Positions 53,328-62,479 are shown, counted from the first letter of the stretch. The stretch is DNA of 64,000 bases from Hyphomicrobiales bacterium (GCA_900471925.1 UCGV01000027.1:52630-116629), one strand, 5' to 3'. Notes: generated by a model not told the origin, from the letters alone. Program-made: numbers and translations.

Positions 53328-53377
53328 GGAAACTGCATGGCAATCTCCGCAGAATCAAGTCGCAAGGACGGAACATT

Positions 53378-53872
53378 GTGCATCTGAATATTCGAAAGGC
53401 TGATCCAGGCGACGCCCGGGAACTCTCCGAAATTCTGAACGAGATTATCGCAATCGGCGGTACGACCGCCATCGAGACCCCTCTGTCGCCGGAGGAGTTT
53501 GACGATTGGTTCATATCGGGCGAATGGCCACTGACTTGCTATGTTGCCGAGACCAGTTCCGGTCTCGCCGGCTTTCAGTCCCTGAGCCTCTACGGAAACC
53601 CACCGGAGGGCTGGGCCGATATTGCGACCTTTGCCCGGCAGAACCCGAAGATATCGGGTGTCGGAACCGCACTTTTCCCGGCAACACTCTCCGCCGCCAA
53701 GGAGCGCAACATCGAATTCATCAACGCAACCATCCGCGCCGATAATACCGGTGGTCTCGCTTATTATGAGAAGATCGGCTTCCGTACCTATAATACGATC
53801 GAGAAAGTGCCGCTTATGGACGGCACGCTGGTGGACAAAATTCAGAAGCGGTATCGGGTGAAAACGCTCTGA
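53378..53872 (+). CDS. GNAT-family N-acetyltransferase
   Basis: The 164-residue product starts at GTG 53378 behind AAGGACGG. It has the GNAT fold with the acetyl-CoA region SGVGTALFPATLSAAKERN, NATIRADNTGGLAYYEKIGF and the phosphinothricin-acetyltransferase-like order of strands. Substrate unknown. It sits alone between gap and the antiporter. Confidence 0.85.
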   Translation: MHLNIRKADPGDARELSEILNEIIAIGGTTAIETPLSPEEFDDWFISGEWPLTCYVAETSSGLAGFQSLSLYGNPPEGWADIATFARQNPKISGVGTALFPATLSAAKERNIEFINATIRADNTGGLAYYEKIGFRTYNTIEKVPLMDGTLVDKIQKRYRVKTL

Positions 53873-54153
53873 GTACATCTCGAGAAAAAGTAGGGCGCGT
53901 TGCCGTCCTGCCCTGCTCCCGCCTGATTTGCCTATACATTCTTTATATAGACTTTTTCCCGTAACATTCTTCACTGACCCTCGCTCCAAGGGTCATCCAG
54001 CAGCATGAAGCAGCAATGCAGCCGAGGTTAAGCCGCAAGGCCTACCCTTCTGTCGCGTTTTGCCGTTTACTGACAGATCGCGCTGGACGCGGAGGGATAA
54101 AGGTCAGGCCGGGGCGGCCTTCGGGATGGCATGGTGAGGCGAAAGAGGTAGGC

Positions 54154-56004
54154 ATGGAAGCGTTTTACATCGTGGTGCTGGTCGCAACGGCGCTCGTGCT
54201 TCTTGCAGCCTTTTCGAGCCTGCTTGCCTTCCGCTTCGGCGCTCCCTTGCTTCTGCTGTTCCTGATGATCGGGCTTGCCGCCGGCGTCGATGGCCTCGGC
54301 ATCGAATTCAGCAACAATTACCTTGCCTATGTCCTCGGTTCCGTTGCCCTTGCGATCATCCTTTTCGATTCCGGATTCGGCACGCCGATGCACGCCTTTC
54401 GCATCGCGGCAATCCCCTCGTTGACGCTTGCCTCGGTCGGTGTCCTTTTGACGGCCGCGCTTTTTGCCTTCGCCGCCCGTTGGCTGCTCAATTTCACCTG
54501 GCTGGAAGGCATGCTGCTCGGCTCCATCGTCGCCTCCACGGATGCGGCCGCCGTCTTCTTCCTGCTGCGCATCGGCGGCATCAACATCCGCGACAAGGTG
54601 CGCTCCACGCTGGAAGTCGAATCCGGCACCAATGATCCGATGGCGATCTTCTTGACCATTGCGCTGGTCGAAGTTCTCGCCAGCGGCGAACGCTACGCCG
54701 GCATCAATATCGGCATGCTTGCCATGTTCGTTCAGCAGATGGGCCTCGGCGTCATCCTCGGTCTCCTCGGCGGCATGATGATCGTGCTGATCGCCGGCCG
54801 GCTGGAAACCGATCGCGGCCTGACCCCGATCTTCGTGCTGGCGCTCGCGCTCCTGGTATTTTCCGTCACCGGCGCCGTCGGCGGCAGCGGCTTCCTTGCT
54901 GTTTATGTCGCCGGCATCTATGCCGGTAACCGCAAGATGCAGGCGATCGGCACCATCAGGCGCTTTCAGGACGGCATGACCTGGCTTGCCCAGATCATCA
55001 TGTTTCTCGTGCTCGGCCTGCTGGCGACACCATCGCAGTTTCCGGTCATCATCGTACCGGCGATCCTGCTTGCCTTGTTCCTGATCTTTATCGCCCGACC
55101 GCTGGCTGTCTGGCTGTCGCTGCTGCCATTCGATTATACGCAACGGGAAATCGGCTTCATCGCCTGGGTCGGTCTGCGCGGCGCCGTCTCCATCTTGCTG
55201 GCTATCATGCCGATCCTCGGCGGGCTGCAGCACAGCCAGATCTATTTCAACACGGCCTTCATCATCGTGCTCGTCTCACTGCTCGTGCAGGGCTGGACGA
55301 TCAAGCCGGTCGCCAAACGCCTCGGCCTCATTATCCCGCCACGCATTGGCGCGGTCGACAAGGTGGAAGTCGATCTGCCAGGCGCCGCCAACCACGAACT
55401 CCTCTCCTATCGCGTCGTCAAGGACAGCCCGGTCCTGCGCGGTGAGCGCATCCCGCGCTGGGCAACACCATCGCTCGTGATCCGGGACGGCAAGTCGATG
55501 CGTTACCAGTATGCCGGCCGCCTCAGGGAAAACGACCTCGTCTACCTGTTCATCGTCCCCAGCTATTCGCGCCTGCTCGACCGGCTCTTTGCCAGTCGTG
55601 CCGCCGTTGATGAAGACGACGCGGAATTCTTCGGCGCCTTCGCGCTGGCACCGGCCCGCCCGGCTGCCGACCTCGATGCCGCCTATGGCCCTGGACTTCT
55701 CAATGAATCCGAGAAGGGGCTGACGATTGCAGAACTGATGAAACAGCGCCTCGGCGGCAAGGCTGATTATGCCGATCGCGTCCGTCTCGGCTCCCTGATC
55801 CTCATCGTCCGCGACCTCGACGACCAGGATCACATCACCTCTGTCGGCATGTCGCTGGAGGCCGTCGAACAGGGCGTGACCCTGCCGATTTTCATCAATT
55901 TGCGCGAGATCATCCAGCGCACGCGCGACCGCATGAAAGGCCGCCGCAAACCGGAAACCGCAGCAGCAAAAACGGCTGCAGGACGTGACGAAAACCCGCG
56001 TTAA
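54154..56004 (+). CDS. Cation/proton antiporter with C-terminal TrkA_C and CorC_HlyC domains (NhaP2/CvrA type)
   Basis: A CPA1 exchanger of 616 residues with about 12 helices (7-395) and the key Asp in VASTDAAAVFFLLR plus ESGTNDPMA. Its cytoplasmic part has a TrkA_C domain (about 408-480) and a CorC_HlyC-like domain (about 535-595). NhaP2-type proteins mainly exchange K+ for H+. The ATG at 54154 follows AAGAGG; the frame to 54016 would translate the leader. A 281-base leader region precedes it. Confidence 0.88.
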   Translation: MEAFYIVVLVATALVLLAAFSSLLAFRFGAPLLLLFLMIGLAAGVDGLGIEFSNNYLAYVLGSVALAIILFDSGFGTPMHAFRIAAIPSLTLASVGVLLTAALFAFAARWLLNFTWLEGMLLGSIVASTDAAAVFFLLRIGGINIRDKVRSTLEVESGTNDPMAIFLTIALVEVLASGERYAGINIGMLAMFVQQMGLGVILGLLGGMMIVLIAGRLETDRGLTPIFVLALALLVFSVTGAVGGSGFLAVYVAGIYAGNRKMQAIGTIRRFQDGMTWLAQIIMFLVLGLLATPSQFPVIIVPAILLALFLIFIARPLAVWLSLLPFDYTQREIGFIAWVGLRGAVSILLAIMPILGGLQHSQIYFNTAFIIVLVSLLVQGWTIKPVAKRLGLIIPPRIGAVDKVEVDLPGAANHELLSYRVVKDSPVLRGERIPRWATPSLVIRDGKSMRYQYAGRLRENDLVYLFIVPSYSRLLDRLFASRAAVDEDDAEFFGAFALAPARPAADLDAAYGPGLLNESEKGLTIAELMKQRLGGKADYADRVRLGSLILIVRDLDDQDHITSVGMSLEAVEQGVTLPIFINLREIIQRTRDRMKGRRKPETAAAKTAAGRDENPR

Positions 56005-56085
56005 AACGGGTCTCGACTGCCTTGCGTCTCCTTCGATCCTTGCTATGGTCGGCGCAACTTTCGCCAACCACGAACGGATCTTCCC

Positions 56086-57282
56086 ATGGCAAATTTCAAG
56101 ACCCTCGACGACCTCAACGACATCGCCGGCAAGCGCGTTCTCGTCCGCGTCGATCTCAACGTTCCGGTCAAGGACGGCAAGGTTACGGACACGACTCGCA
56201 TCGAGCGCGTCGCGCCGACGATCCTTGAACTGTCGGAAAAGGGCGCCAAGGTCATCCTGCTCGCTCATTTCGGTCGCCCAAAGGACGGCCCTTCGGCGGA
56301 ATTCTCGCTGTCGCTGGTCGCCCCCTCGGTTGAGGAAGTGCTTGACCATGCAGTACTGACCGCGTCCGATTGCATCGGCGAGGCAGCCGCCGCAGCCGTC
56401 GCCAAGATGAGCAACGGCGATATCCTGCTTCTGGAAAACACCCGTTTCCACAAGGGCGAAGAAAAGAACGATCCCGATTTCACCAAGGCGCTCGCCGCCA
56501 ACGGCGATATTTACGTGAATGACGCCTTCTCAGCCGCCCACCGCGCCCATGCCTCGACCGAAGGTCTTGCCCATCATCTGCCGGCTTACGCAGGCCGTAC
56601 GATGCAGGCCGAACTGGAAGCTCTGGAAAAGGGTCTCGGCAACCCGGTTCGCCCTGTTGTCGCCATCGTCGGCGGCGCCAAGGTCTCTTCCAAGATCGAC
56701 CTCCTGATGAACCTCGTGAAGAAGGTCGATGCGCTCGTCATCGGTGGCGGCATGGCCAATACCTTCATCGCCGCCCGCGGCACCGATGTCGGCAAGTCGC
56801 TCTGCGAGCATGACCTTGCCGATACCGCCAAGCAGATCATGATCGAGGCCGCCACCGCCGGCTGCGCCATCGTGCTGCCGGAAGACGGCGTCGTCGCCCG
56901 CGAATTCAAGGCCGGGGCCGCCAACGAAACCGTATCCATCGAAGCCATCCCGGCAGATGCCATGGTCCTCGACGTTGGCCCGAAGTCGGTCGAAGCGGTC
57001 AAGGCCTGGATCGAGCGCGCCACCACCGTCGTCTGGAACGGCCCGCTCGGCGCCTTTGAAATCGAGCCCTTCGACACGGCAACGGTCGCAGCCGCCAAAT
57101 ATGCCGCCGAGCGTACCAAGGCCGGCAAGCTGACATCAGTTGCAGGCGGCGGTGACACGGTTTCGGCGCTCAACCATGCCGGCGTTGCCGAAGAATTCAG
57201 CTATGTTTCGACCGCCGGCGGCGCTTTCCTCGAATGGATGGAAGGTAAGGAGCTGCCGGGCGTAGCTGTTCTCTCCCGCTGA
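56086..57282 (+). CDS. pgk: Phosphoglycerate kinase
   Basis: It makes ATP and 3-phosphoglycerate from 1,3-bisphosphoglycerate. The 398-residue protein starts with FKTLDDLNDIAGKRVLVRVD and NVPVKDGKVTD, HFGRPKDGPS, the hinge GGAKVSSKIDLL and the C-terminal GGGDTVSAL nucleotide loop. It stands between the antiporter and class I aldolase, with its own terminator. Confidence 0.98.
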   Translation: MANFKTLDDLNDIAGKRVLVRVDLNVPVKDGKVTDTTRIERVAPTILELSEKGAKVILLAHFGRPKDGPSAEFSLSLVAPSVEEVLDHAVLTASDCIGEAAAAAVAKMSNGDILLLENTRFHKGEEKNDPDFTKALAANGDIYVNDAFSAAHRAHASTEGLAHHLPAYAGRTMQAELEALEKGLGNPVRPVVAIVGGAKVSSKIDLLMNLVKKVDALVIGGGMANTFIAARGTDVGKSLCEHDLADTAKQIMIEAATAGCAIVLPEDGVVAREFKAGAANETVSIEAIPADAMVLDVGPKSVEAVKAWIERATTVVWNGPLGAFEIEPFDTATVAAAKYAAERTKAGKLTSVAGGGDTVSALNHAGVAEEFSYVSTAGGAFLEWMEGKELPGVAVLSR

Positions 57283-57317
57283 CCCCTAAGCCGATTAAGC
57301 ATATATTCCAGCATGAT

Positions 57318-57352
57318 AGACCGCGGGAGCGCCAACGCTCCCGCGGTCTTTT
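57318..57352 (+). terminator. Terminator after pgk
   Basis: A 14-bp perfect stem AGACCGCGGGAGCG/CGCTCCCGCGGTCT with a CCAA loop, then TTT. Confidence 0.92.
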
Positions 57353-57388
57353 GCCCAGAAGGAGAAAAAATTCCCAACTTTTCAAACG

Positions 57389-57414
57389 ATTGAAACGATT
57401 TCAATCGTTTCAAT
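57389..57414. promoter_or_regulatory. 26-base operator-like palindrome upstream of the aldolase gene
   Basis: ATTGAAACGATT-TC-AATCGTTTCAAT: perfect 12-base arms around TC, 93 bases before the fda ATG. It contains two overlapping TGAAAC..TTTCA-type sites, the pattern of LacI/GalR-family regulators of sugar-phosphate metabolism (FruR-like; in rhizobia PckR/CceR are candidates). Confidence 0.6.
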
Positions 57415-57506
57415 GACTTAGCGCTCCATTTTTCTCGCTATAAACTTCTGTTATCCGGGTTCTATATTATCAATTTCTGCCGGGTTTTCATTGTGGAGAG
57501 AACGAG

Positions 57507-58529
57507 ATGAGCGAACGACTGGAAGACATTGCAGTAAAGATGGTTGCTGGTGGTCGGGGCCTGCTTGCAGCCGATGAATCCACCTCCACCATCAAGAAGC
57601 GTTTCGATACGATCAATCTTGAATCGACAGAGACCAGCCGCCGCGACTATCGCGAGATGCTCTTCCGCTCCGACGAGGCGATGAAGAAGTATATTTCCGG
57701 CGTTATCCTCTACGAAGAAACCCTTTTCCAGAAGGCTGCCGACGGCACGTCTTTCGTCGATATCATCAAGGCCGCGGGCAGCATTCCCGGTATCAAAGTC
57801 GATATCGGCGCCAAGCCGATGGCCAAATTCCCGGGCGAAACCATCACTGAGGGCCTCGATGGCCTCGCAGACCGCCTCGCCCGATATTACGAGGCCGGCG
57901 CCCGTTTCGCCAAATGGCGCGGCGTCATCGCCATCTCGCAGACGCTGCCAACCCGCGGTTCGGTGCGCGCCAACGCCCAGGCGCTCGCCCGCTATGCAGC
58001 TCTTTGCCAGGAAGCCAAGATCGTGCCGATCGTCGAGCCGGAATGCCTGATGGACGGCAAGCCGGGCGATCACGATATCGACCGCTGCGCAGAAGTGACC
58101 GAATCCACCCTGCGCATCGTCTTCGAGGAACTGGCCGATGCCCGTGTCAGCCTTGAAGGCATGATCCTGAAGCCGAACATGGTCATCGACGGCAAGAACG
58201 CCCGCAAGGCTTCCGTCGCCGAGGTTGCGGAGCGTACGGTTCAGGTCTTGAAGCACACGGTTCCGTCAGCCGTTCCCGGCATCGCCTTCCTCTCTGGGGG
58301 CCAGACCACCGAAGAAGCGACCGCCCATCTCTCCGCGATCAACGGCTTCGACCTGCCCTGGCTCGTCACCTTCTCATACGGCCGCGCCCTGCAGGACAGC
58401 GCGCTGAAGGCGTGGAACGGCAAGCAGGAAAACGTCGCCGCCGGCCAACGTGAATTTACGCATCGGGCGGAGATGAACAGCCTTGCCGCCAAGGGCAACT
58501 GGAAGGCCGAGCTCGAAAAGGCCGCATGA
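57507..58529 (+). CDS. fda: Fructose-bisphosphate aldolase, class I
   Basis: A Schiff-base aldolase like the animal and plant enzymes, 340 residues. It has GRGLLAADESTSTIKKRF (16-33), RWRGV-type KWRGVIAI (136-143), the EPE of PIVEPECLMDG (catalytic Glu) and Schiff-base K222 (GMILKPNMV). It needs no metal, unlike class II. The strong palindrome upstream suggests control by carbon source. Confidence 0.96.
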   Translation: MSERLEDIAVKMVAGGRGLLAADESTSTIKKRFDTINLESTETSRRDYREMLFRSDEAMKKYISGVILYEETLFQKAADGTSFVDIIKAAGSIPGIKVDIGAKPMAKFPGETITEGLDGLADRLARYYEAGARFAKWRGVIAISQTLPTRGSVRANAQALARYAALCQEAKIVPIVEPECLMDGKPGDHDIDRCAEVTESTLRIVFEELADARVSLEGMILKPNMVIDGKNARKASVAEVAERTVQVLKHTVPSAVPGIAFLSGGQTTEEATAHLSAINGFDLPWLVTFSYGRALQDSALKAWNGKQENVAAGQREFTHRAEMNSLAAKGNWKAELEKAA

Positions 58530-58554
58530 GCCTTTGACGTTTGAGACGACGATG

Positions 58555-58588
58555 CAGGCGGCGAGCATTTCGCCGCCTGTTTTATTTT
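58555..58588 (+). terminator. Terminator after fda
   Basis: CAGGCGGCGA/TCGCCGCCTG with a GCATT loop, then TTTTATTTT. Confidence 0.92.
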
Positions 58589-58683
58589 GCCTGTCGCGAA
58601 AGCGATTTGTCATGGCGACAAGATAGCCCTTCGCTGCAACTGTCGGCCCCTTTAATCATGGCATCTCAACCATTGGAGCTGCC

Positions 58684-59604
58684 ATGAACACCCTCCCCTA
58701 TGTCACGGTCGACGTTTTCACCTCCGCTCGTTTCGAGGGTAACCCGCTCGCCGTCATGAGCGATGCCAGAGGCCTCTCCGACACGGCGATGCAGAAGATC
58801 GCTACCGAATTCAATTATTCAGAGGTCACCTTCGTGTTGCCGCCGGAAAATCCAGACAACTCGGCGAGGGTCCGCATCTTCACGCCGACCATGGAGATTC
58901 CTTTCGCCGGCCATCCGAATGTCGGCACAGCCTATGTTCTCGGCCAGCAAAGTGAGATTTTCGGCAAACCTGTCGGCGATACATTGCGCTTCGAGGAAAA
59001 GGCAGGCCTCGTGGAAATTGCGCTGCGCCGGACCGAGGGCAAAGTCACGGCTGCTACCATCCGCCCACCGCAGCCGCTGAGCGTTGGCGACACCATCGCC
59101 GACGCGACTGTTGCCAATTGCATCTCGATCGATCCGACCCTGATCCGTACGGCCACACACAGCCCGACCTTCGTCTCGGTCGGCCTGAAATTTGCCGTTG
59201 CAGAACTCGAAAGCCTCGAAGCACTTGCTGCCGCAAGCCCCAACCTCAATGGTTTCCAGACAGTAGCCGCGGGCGGCACCGGCAATCATGACTTCTCGCT
59301 ATTTCTCTATGTTCGCCCGGTCGCGACACCCTGGAAGATCCGTGCCCGCATGTTCGCTCCGCTCGATAATGTCATCGAAGATCCGGCAACCGGCAGCGCA
59401 TCCGCAGCACTTTCCGCCTACCTCGTGTCGCTATTGCCGGATACCGATATCAGCCAGCACGTGACCATCGAACAGGGCGTGGAAATGGGCCGCCGCAGCG
59501 TCATCGAACTCGATGTCGTCAAGAAGGCGGGCATCGTCACCGACGTGACGATCTCGGGAAGCTGCGTGCCCGTTATGAAAGGCGAGATCGTCCTGCAGGA
59601 TTGA
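58684..59604 (+). CDS. PhzF-family isomerase
   Basis: The 306-residue protein has the two-lobed PhzF fold with the catalytic Glu E47 in EFNYSEVTFV, IFTPTMEIPFAGHPNVGTA, and EDPATGSASAAL late. Despite the phenazine name, most rhizobial members have unknown substrates. A separate gene, with GGAGCTGCC before its ATG. Confidence 0.88.
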   Translation: MNTLPYVTVDVFTSARFEGNPLAVMSDARGLSDTAMQKIATEFNYSEVTFVLPPENPDNSARVRIFTPTMEIPFAGHPNVGTAYVLGQQSEIFGKPVGDTLRFEEKAGLVEIALRRTEGKVTAATIRPPQPLSVGDTIADATVANCISIDPTLIRTATHSPTFVSVGLKFAVAELESLEALAAASPNLNGFQTVAAGGTGNHDFSLFLYVRPVATPWKIRARMFAPLDNVIEDPATGSASAALSAYLVSLLPDTDISQHVTIEQGVEMGRRSVIELDVVKKAGIVTDVTISGSCVPVMKGEIVLQD

Positions 59605-59610
59605 TGCTCT

Positions 59611-59778
59611 CTAAGGCACGAAGAAATCGCGTGTCAGCAGCGCTAGCGCCCAGATGCCGAAGGCAATGAGTGCGATCTTCCAGAAATCCATCCGGCGGCG
59701 CAGCCCCGGATAACCCAGCGGCTTGATGACCTGGATAGCCATGGCAAGGATGAGTAGCAACGCTATCAGCTTTGTCAT
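59611..59778 (-). CDS. Small membrane protein of unknown function
   Basis: A 55-residue product from ATG 59778 with two hydrophobic helices (about 3-20 and 33-49) joined by a basic turn (PGLRRRMD). I do not recognise it beyond resemblance to short conserved rhizobial membrane proteins. The frame could start upstream at GTG 59829, but that part is not membrane-like. Confidence 0.6.
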   Translation of the reverse strand: MTKLIALLLILAMAIQVIKPLGYPGLRRRMDFWKIALIAFGIWALALLTRDFFVP

Positions 59779-59953
59779 GGCTTTATTTTTTCCATCTATC
59801 AGAATGTCACAGGACGGACATTTTTTCACGCGAACACAGGATATCTACACGCCGTAAAGGCATTCCGGGGCACAATCAACATTCTTATGGACTGGGCGGA
59901 TGAAGGTCTCGCCTTAAGTCCTTTTTCAAAGCGAACACGCCGAGTCTGGGGAT

Positions 59954-61234
59954 ATGACAAGAAATCTGCTGTCCGTCGCTGCGCTGCTCTTTGGCACGCT
60001 CTTCCTTTTCATGGGCAACGGATTGCAGGGTATCCTGCTTCCCGTACGGGGAAATCTCGAAGGTTATGCCACGACGACGCTCGGTCTGCTCGGCACCTCC
60101 TGGGCGGCAGGCTTCGTGATCGGCTGCCTGGTCGCGCCGAAGATGGTGCGCCGTGTCGGCCATGTCCGCGCTTTCTCCGGCTTCATCGCGATCATCGCCA
60201 TCATTGCGCTGGTCAGCGGCATCATCATCGATCCGGTCTGGTGGGTCATCCTGCGTGCCGTCACCGGCTTCTCGACCGCCGGCACTTCGATGATTATCGA
60301 AAGTTGGCTGAACGAACGGGCAAACAATGAGAGCCGTGGCGCGATCTTCTCGCTCTATATCGGCATCACCCTGCTTGGCGTCGTCGGTGGCCAGTTGATG
60401 ATCCCGCTGGAAGACGTGCGCACGCCCGTGCTTTTCATGATCTGCGGCATCTTCTACTGCATCGCCATGCTGCCGACGACACTCTCGACTGCCGCCTCGC
60501 CGCAGCCGCTCAAGGCCGTGAAACTCGACCTGCCGGCGCTTTATCGCAACTCGCCGGTCTCCTGCCTCGGCATCCTGCTCGTCGGCATCGCCAACGGCGC
60601 CTATGGAACGCTCGGCGCCGTTTTCGGCGCGGGCGCCGGCCTCTCCGATACTGCGATTGCGGTGATGATGAGCGCCACCATCTTTGCCGGCGCCATCATG
60701 CAGCTTCCGGCCGGGCGTCTGTCGGACCGTATCGACCGTCGCTACGTGCTGGCCGCCATGTCAGCCGTCGCCGCGCTCGCTGGCCTGCTGATCTTCCTGC
60801 TGCATCCCTCATCGCCTGTCTTCCTGATTGGCCTCGTCATTCTCTACGGCGCGGTCGCCAACACGCTCTATCCGATCGCCGTCGCCCACGCGAACGACTT
60901 CGCCTCCTCGGAGGATTTCGTGAAGGTCTCCGGGGGGCTGCTGCTTCTCTATGGTATCGGCACGGTCATCGGCCCGACGATCGGCGGCCCCGTCATGTCG
61001 ATCATAAGCCCGCATGCGCTCTTCCTGGTAACAGCGCTCGCCCATCTCCTGATCACCGCCTATGCCATCATCAGAAGCCGTATCCGCGCCGCCGTACCGG
61101 CAAGCGATCGCGACGCCTACACGACGATCCCGACGGCAACGGCTCCGACGCTGACGCCCGAAAGCATGTCACTTGCCAATCGCGGTACCGGCAAGTCTCC
61201 CGAAACCGGCGATCCTGCTGTAAAGTTCGGCTGA
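59954..61234 (+). CDS. MFS transporter (YcaD-like)
   Basis: A 426-residue permease with 12 predicted helices, the loop PKMVRRVGHVRAF and IIESWLNERANNESRGAIFS after helix 4, which is typical of the YcaD/UMF group, and a polar C-terminal tail of about 45 residues. Substrate unknown. The DUF1192 gene follows 72 bases later. Confidence 0.85.
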   Translation: MTRNLLSVAALLFGTLFLFMGNGLQGILLPVRGNLEGYATTTLGLLGTSWAAGFVIGCLVAPKMVRRVGHVRAFSGFIAIIAIIALVSGIIIDPVWWVILRAVTGFSTAGTSMIIESWLNERANNESRGAIFSLYIGITLLGVVGGQLMIPLEDVRTPVLFMICGIFYCIAMLPTTLSTAASPQPLKAVKLDLPALYRNSPVSCLGILLVGIANGAYGTLGAVFGAGAGLSDTAIAVMMSATIFAGAIMQLPAGRLSDRIDRRYVLAAMSAVAALAGLLIFLLHPSSPVFLIGLVILYGAVANTLYPIAVAHANDFASSEDFVKVSGGLLLLYGIGTVIGPTIGGPVMSIISPHALFLVTALAHLLITAYAIIRSRIRAAVPASDRDAYTTIPTATAPTLTPESMSLANRGTGKSPETGDPAVKFG

Positions 61235-61306
61235 CAAGCGGAAACATGTCGCATAACTCTGTGCAGCGTTTCCGTGACGAGGACACGCTTTAAAGGAGGA
61301 GCGACG

Positions 61307-61498
61307 ATGAGTTTCGTGGACGACGACAGGCCGCAGAAGAAGACCGCACATGAGATTGGCGCCGACCTCTCCCTGCTTTCGGTGGACGAACTGAAAGCGC
61401 GCGTCGAACTCTTGAAGGCAGAGATCGCGCGGCTCGAAGCCGAGGCCGCCAAGAAGGCTTCCGGACGATTGGCTGCGGAAAATCTTTTTCGATCATAA
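61307..61498 (+). CDS. DUF1192 small protein
   Basis: The 63-residue protein starts SFVDDDRPQKKTAHEIGADLS and has one amphipathic helix (SVDELKARVELLKAEIARLEAEA). Conserved in Rhizobiales; function unknown. A perfect AAAGGAGG lies seven bases before the ATG. Confidence 0.85.
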   Translation: MSFVDDDRPQKKTAHEIGADLSLLSVDELKARVELLKAEIARLEAEAAKKASGRLAAENLFRS

Positions 61499-61560
61499 GA
61501 CTGTGAACGCGCCAATATTGCTTCGAAACTACTTTCGTTAAGTCTTAAATTGGTACGGTC

Positions 61561-61575
61561 TTAATACAAAATTAA
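61561..61575 (+). promoter_or_regulatory. CtrA-type box before the candidate sRNA
   Basis: TTAA (61561-61564), seven bases, TTAA (61572-61575), followed by TATAAG (61580-61585), a possible -10. The box covers the place a -35 would hold. Confidence 0.6.
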
Positions 61576-61591
61576 GCTTTATAAGGCATTA

Positions 61592-61700
61592 CTCATACCG
61601 CTCAGATCTTTCTGAACCTCAGACAGTTTTCCAAGCGGTGAATTGGTCTGATTTTTCTCCCTGTTTTACCTTGAGAGCCGCTTTTGCGGCTCTTCTTTTT
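61592..61700 (+). ncRNA. Candidate trans-acting sRNA with its own promoter and terminator
   Basis: About 105 bases without a reading frame end in a textbook terminator, AGAGCCGC-TTTT-GCGGCTCT then TCTTTTTT (61674-61700). Just before it is an unpaired pyrimidine stretch (TTTTTCTCCCTG, 61651-61662) able to pair with ribosome sites. A CtrA box and a -10 precede it. Length, neighbours and the C/U loop recall the suhB/EcpR1 family of rhizobial sRNAs; that match is unverified. The 374-base gap 61499-61872 holds nothing else but the two CtrA boxes. Confidence 0.55.
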
Positions 61701-61736
61701 TGCGCTGCCTCACTCCTTTCCACGAAACTGTGGAGA

Positions 61737-61751
61737 TTAACCTTTTCTTAA
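61737..61751 (+). promoter_or_regulatory. CtrA-type box before rcdA
   Basis: TTAA (61737-61740), CCTTTTC, TTAA (61748-61751), an exact TTAA-N7-TTAA, 121 bases before the rcdA ATG. In Caulobacter rcdA is a CtrA target. Confidence 0.65.
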
Positions 61752-61872
61752 GAAACGGCTTGCGCATTTAGGCTAAAGATACCATCTTAAAATCATAAAG
61801 ACCGGGCTCGGAAACTTTTCTGCGGAAACCGGCGTTACCTGACAGTAGATGCGTGCAACAGGGATTCTTTAG

Positions 61873-62388
61873 ATGTCGGAACTTGGATTGAATACGATCA
61901 GTTTTGCGGGCCGCGCTGCCGCATCCTCGCAGTTCAAGACGTTGTATGCCGAGGGCATGTCGCTGGTTGAAGAAACCGCATCTTACCTCGACGGCCAGGG
62001 CCGCGCAGCCGCCAAGGTTCTGCCGCGCATGGCTTCGGTGCTTTATGCTGCAGAATCGATGCGCCTGACCACCCGCCTGATGCAGATGGCTTCCTGGCTG
62101 CTCCTGCAGCGCGCCGTCAACAATGGCGAAATGTCCCGCGATCAGGTCTTGGCAGAGAAGAACAAGGTTCGCCTCGACGGTTTCAACGTCGACCGCAACG
62201 CTCCGGGCTGGGGCGACTTGCCGGAATCCTTCCGCGATCTCGTCGAACGCTCTTTGCGCCTGCAGAACCGTATCGCTCTGCTCGACCGCGAAATCTACCG
62301 TCCGGCTGAAGCAGAGATCGTTCCCGACAATCAGAACAGCGTCCAGGCCCAGCTTTCCCTGCTGCAGACGGCCTTCGGCAACAACTGA
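61873..62388 (+). CDS. rcdA: Regulator of CtrA degradation RcdA (DUF1465)
   Basis: A ClpXP adaptor-helper that promotes timed destruction of the cell-cycle regulator CtrA. The 171-residue helical protein matches Caulobacter RcdA through LVEETASYLDGQGR, ESMRLTTRLMQMASWLLLQR and SLRLQNRIALLDREIY. The upstream CtrA box suggests feedback: CtrA drives the gene for its own degradation factor. Hairpin terminator follows. Confidence 0.92.
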   Translation: MSELGLNTISFAGRAAASSQFKTLYAEGMSLVEETASYLDGQGRAAAKVLPRMASVLYAAESMRLTTRLMQMASWLLLQRAVNNGEMSRDQVLAEKNKVRLDGFNVDRNAPGWGDLPESFRDLVERSLRLQNRIALLDREIYRPAEAEIVPDNQNSVQAQLSLLQTAFGNN

Positions 62389-62409
62389 TCTGAATGATAG
62401 AATTTGATG

Positions 62410-62440
62410 AAACCGGCTGCGGCAACGCGGCCGGTTTTTT
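62410..62440 (+). terminator. Terminator after rcdA
   Basis: AAACCGGC/GCCGGTTT arms (62410-62417 and 62430-62437) with an inner GCG-GCAA-CGC, then TTT. Confidence 0.85.
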
Positions 62441-62479
62441 GTTGCGTCGCCTTATTCAGGACCTGGATTCAAGAGACAA

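Noticed and set aside
52229..53989. 586-codon minus-strand frame across gap and the acetyltransferase gene
   Set aside because: It spans two clear plus-strand genes and a strong terminator; composition is that of an antisense frame.
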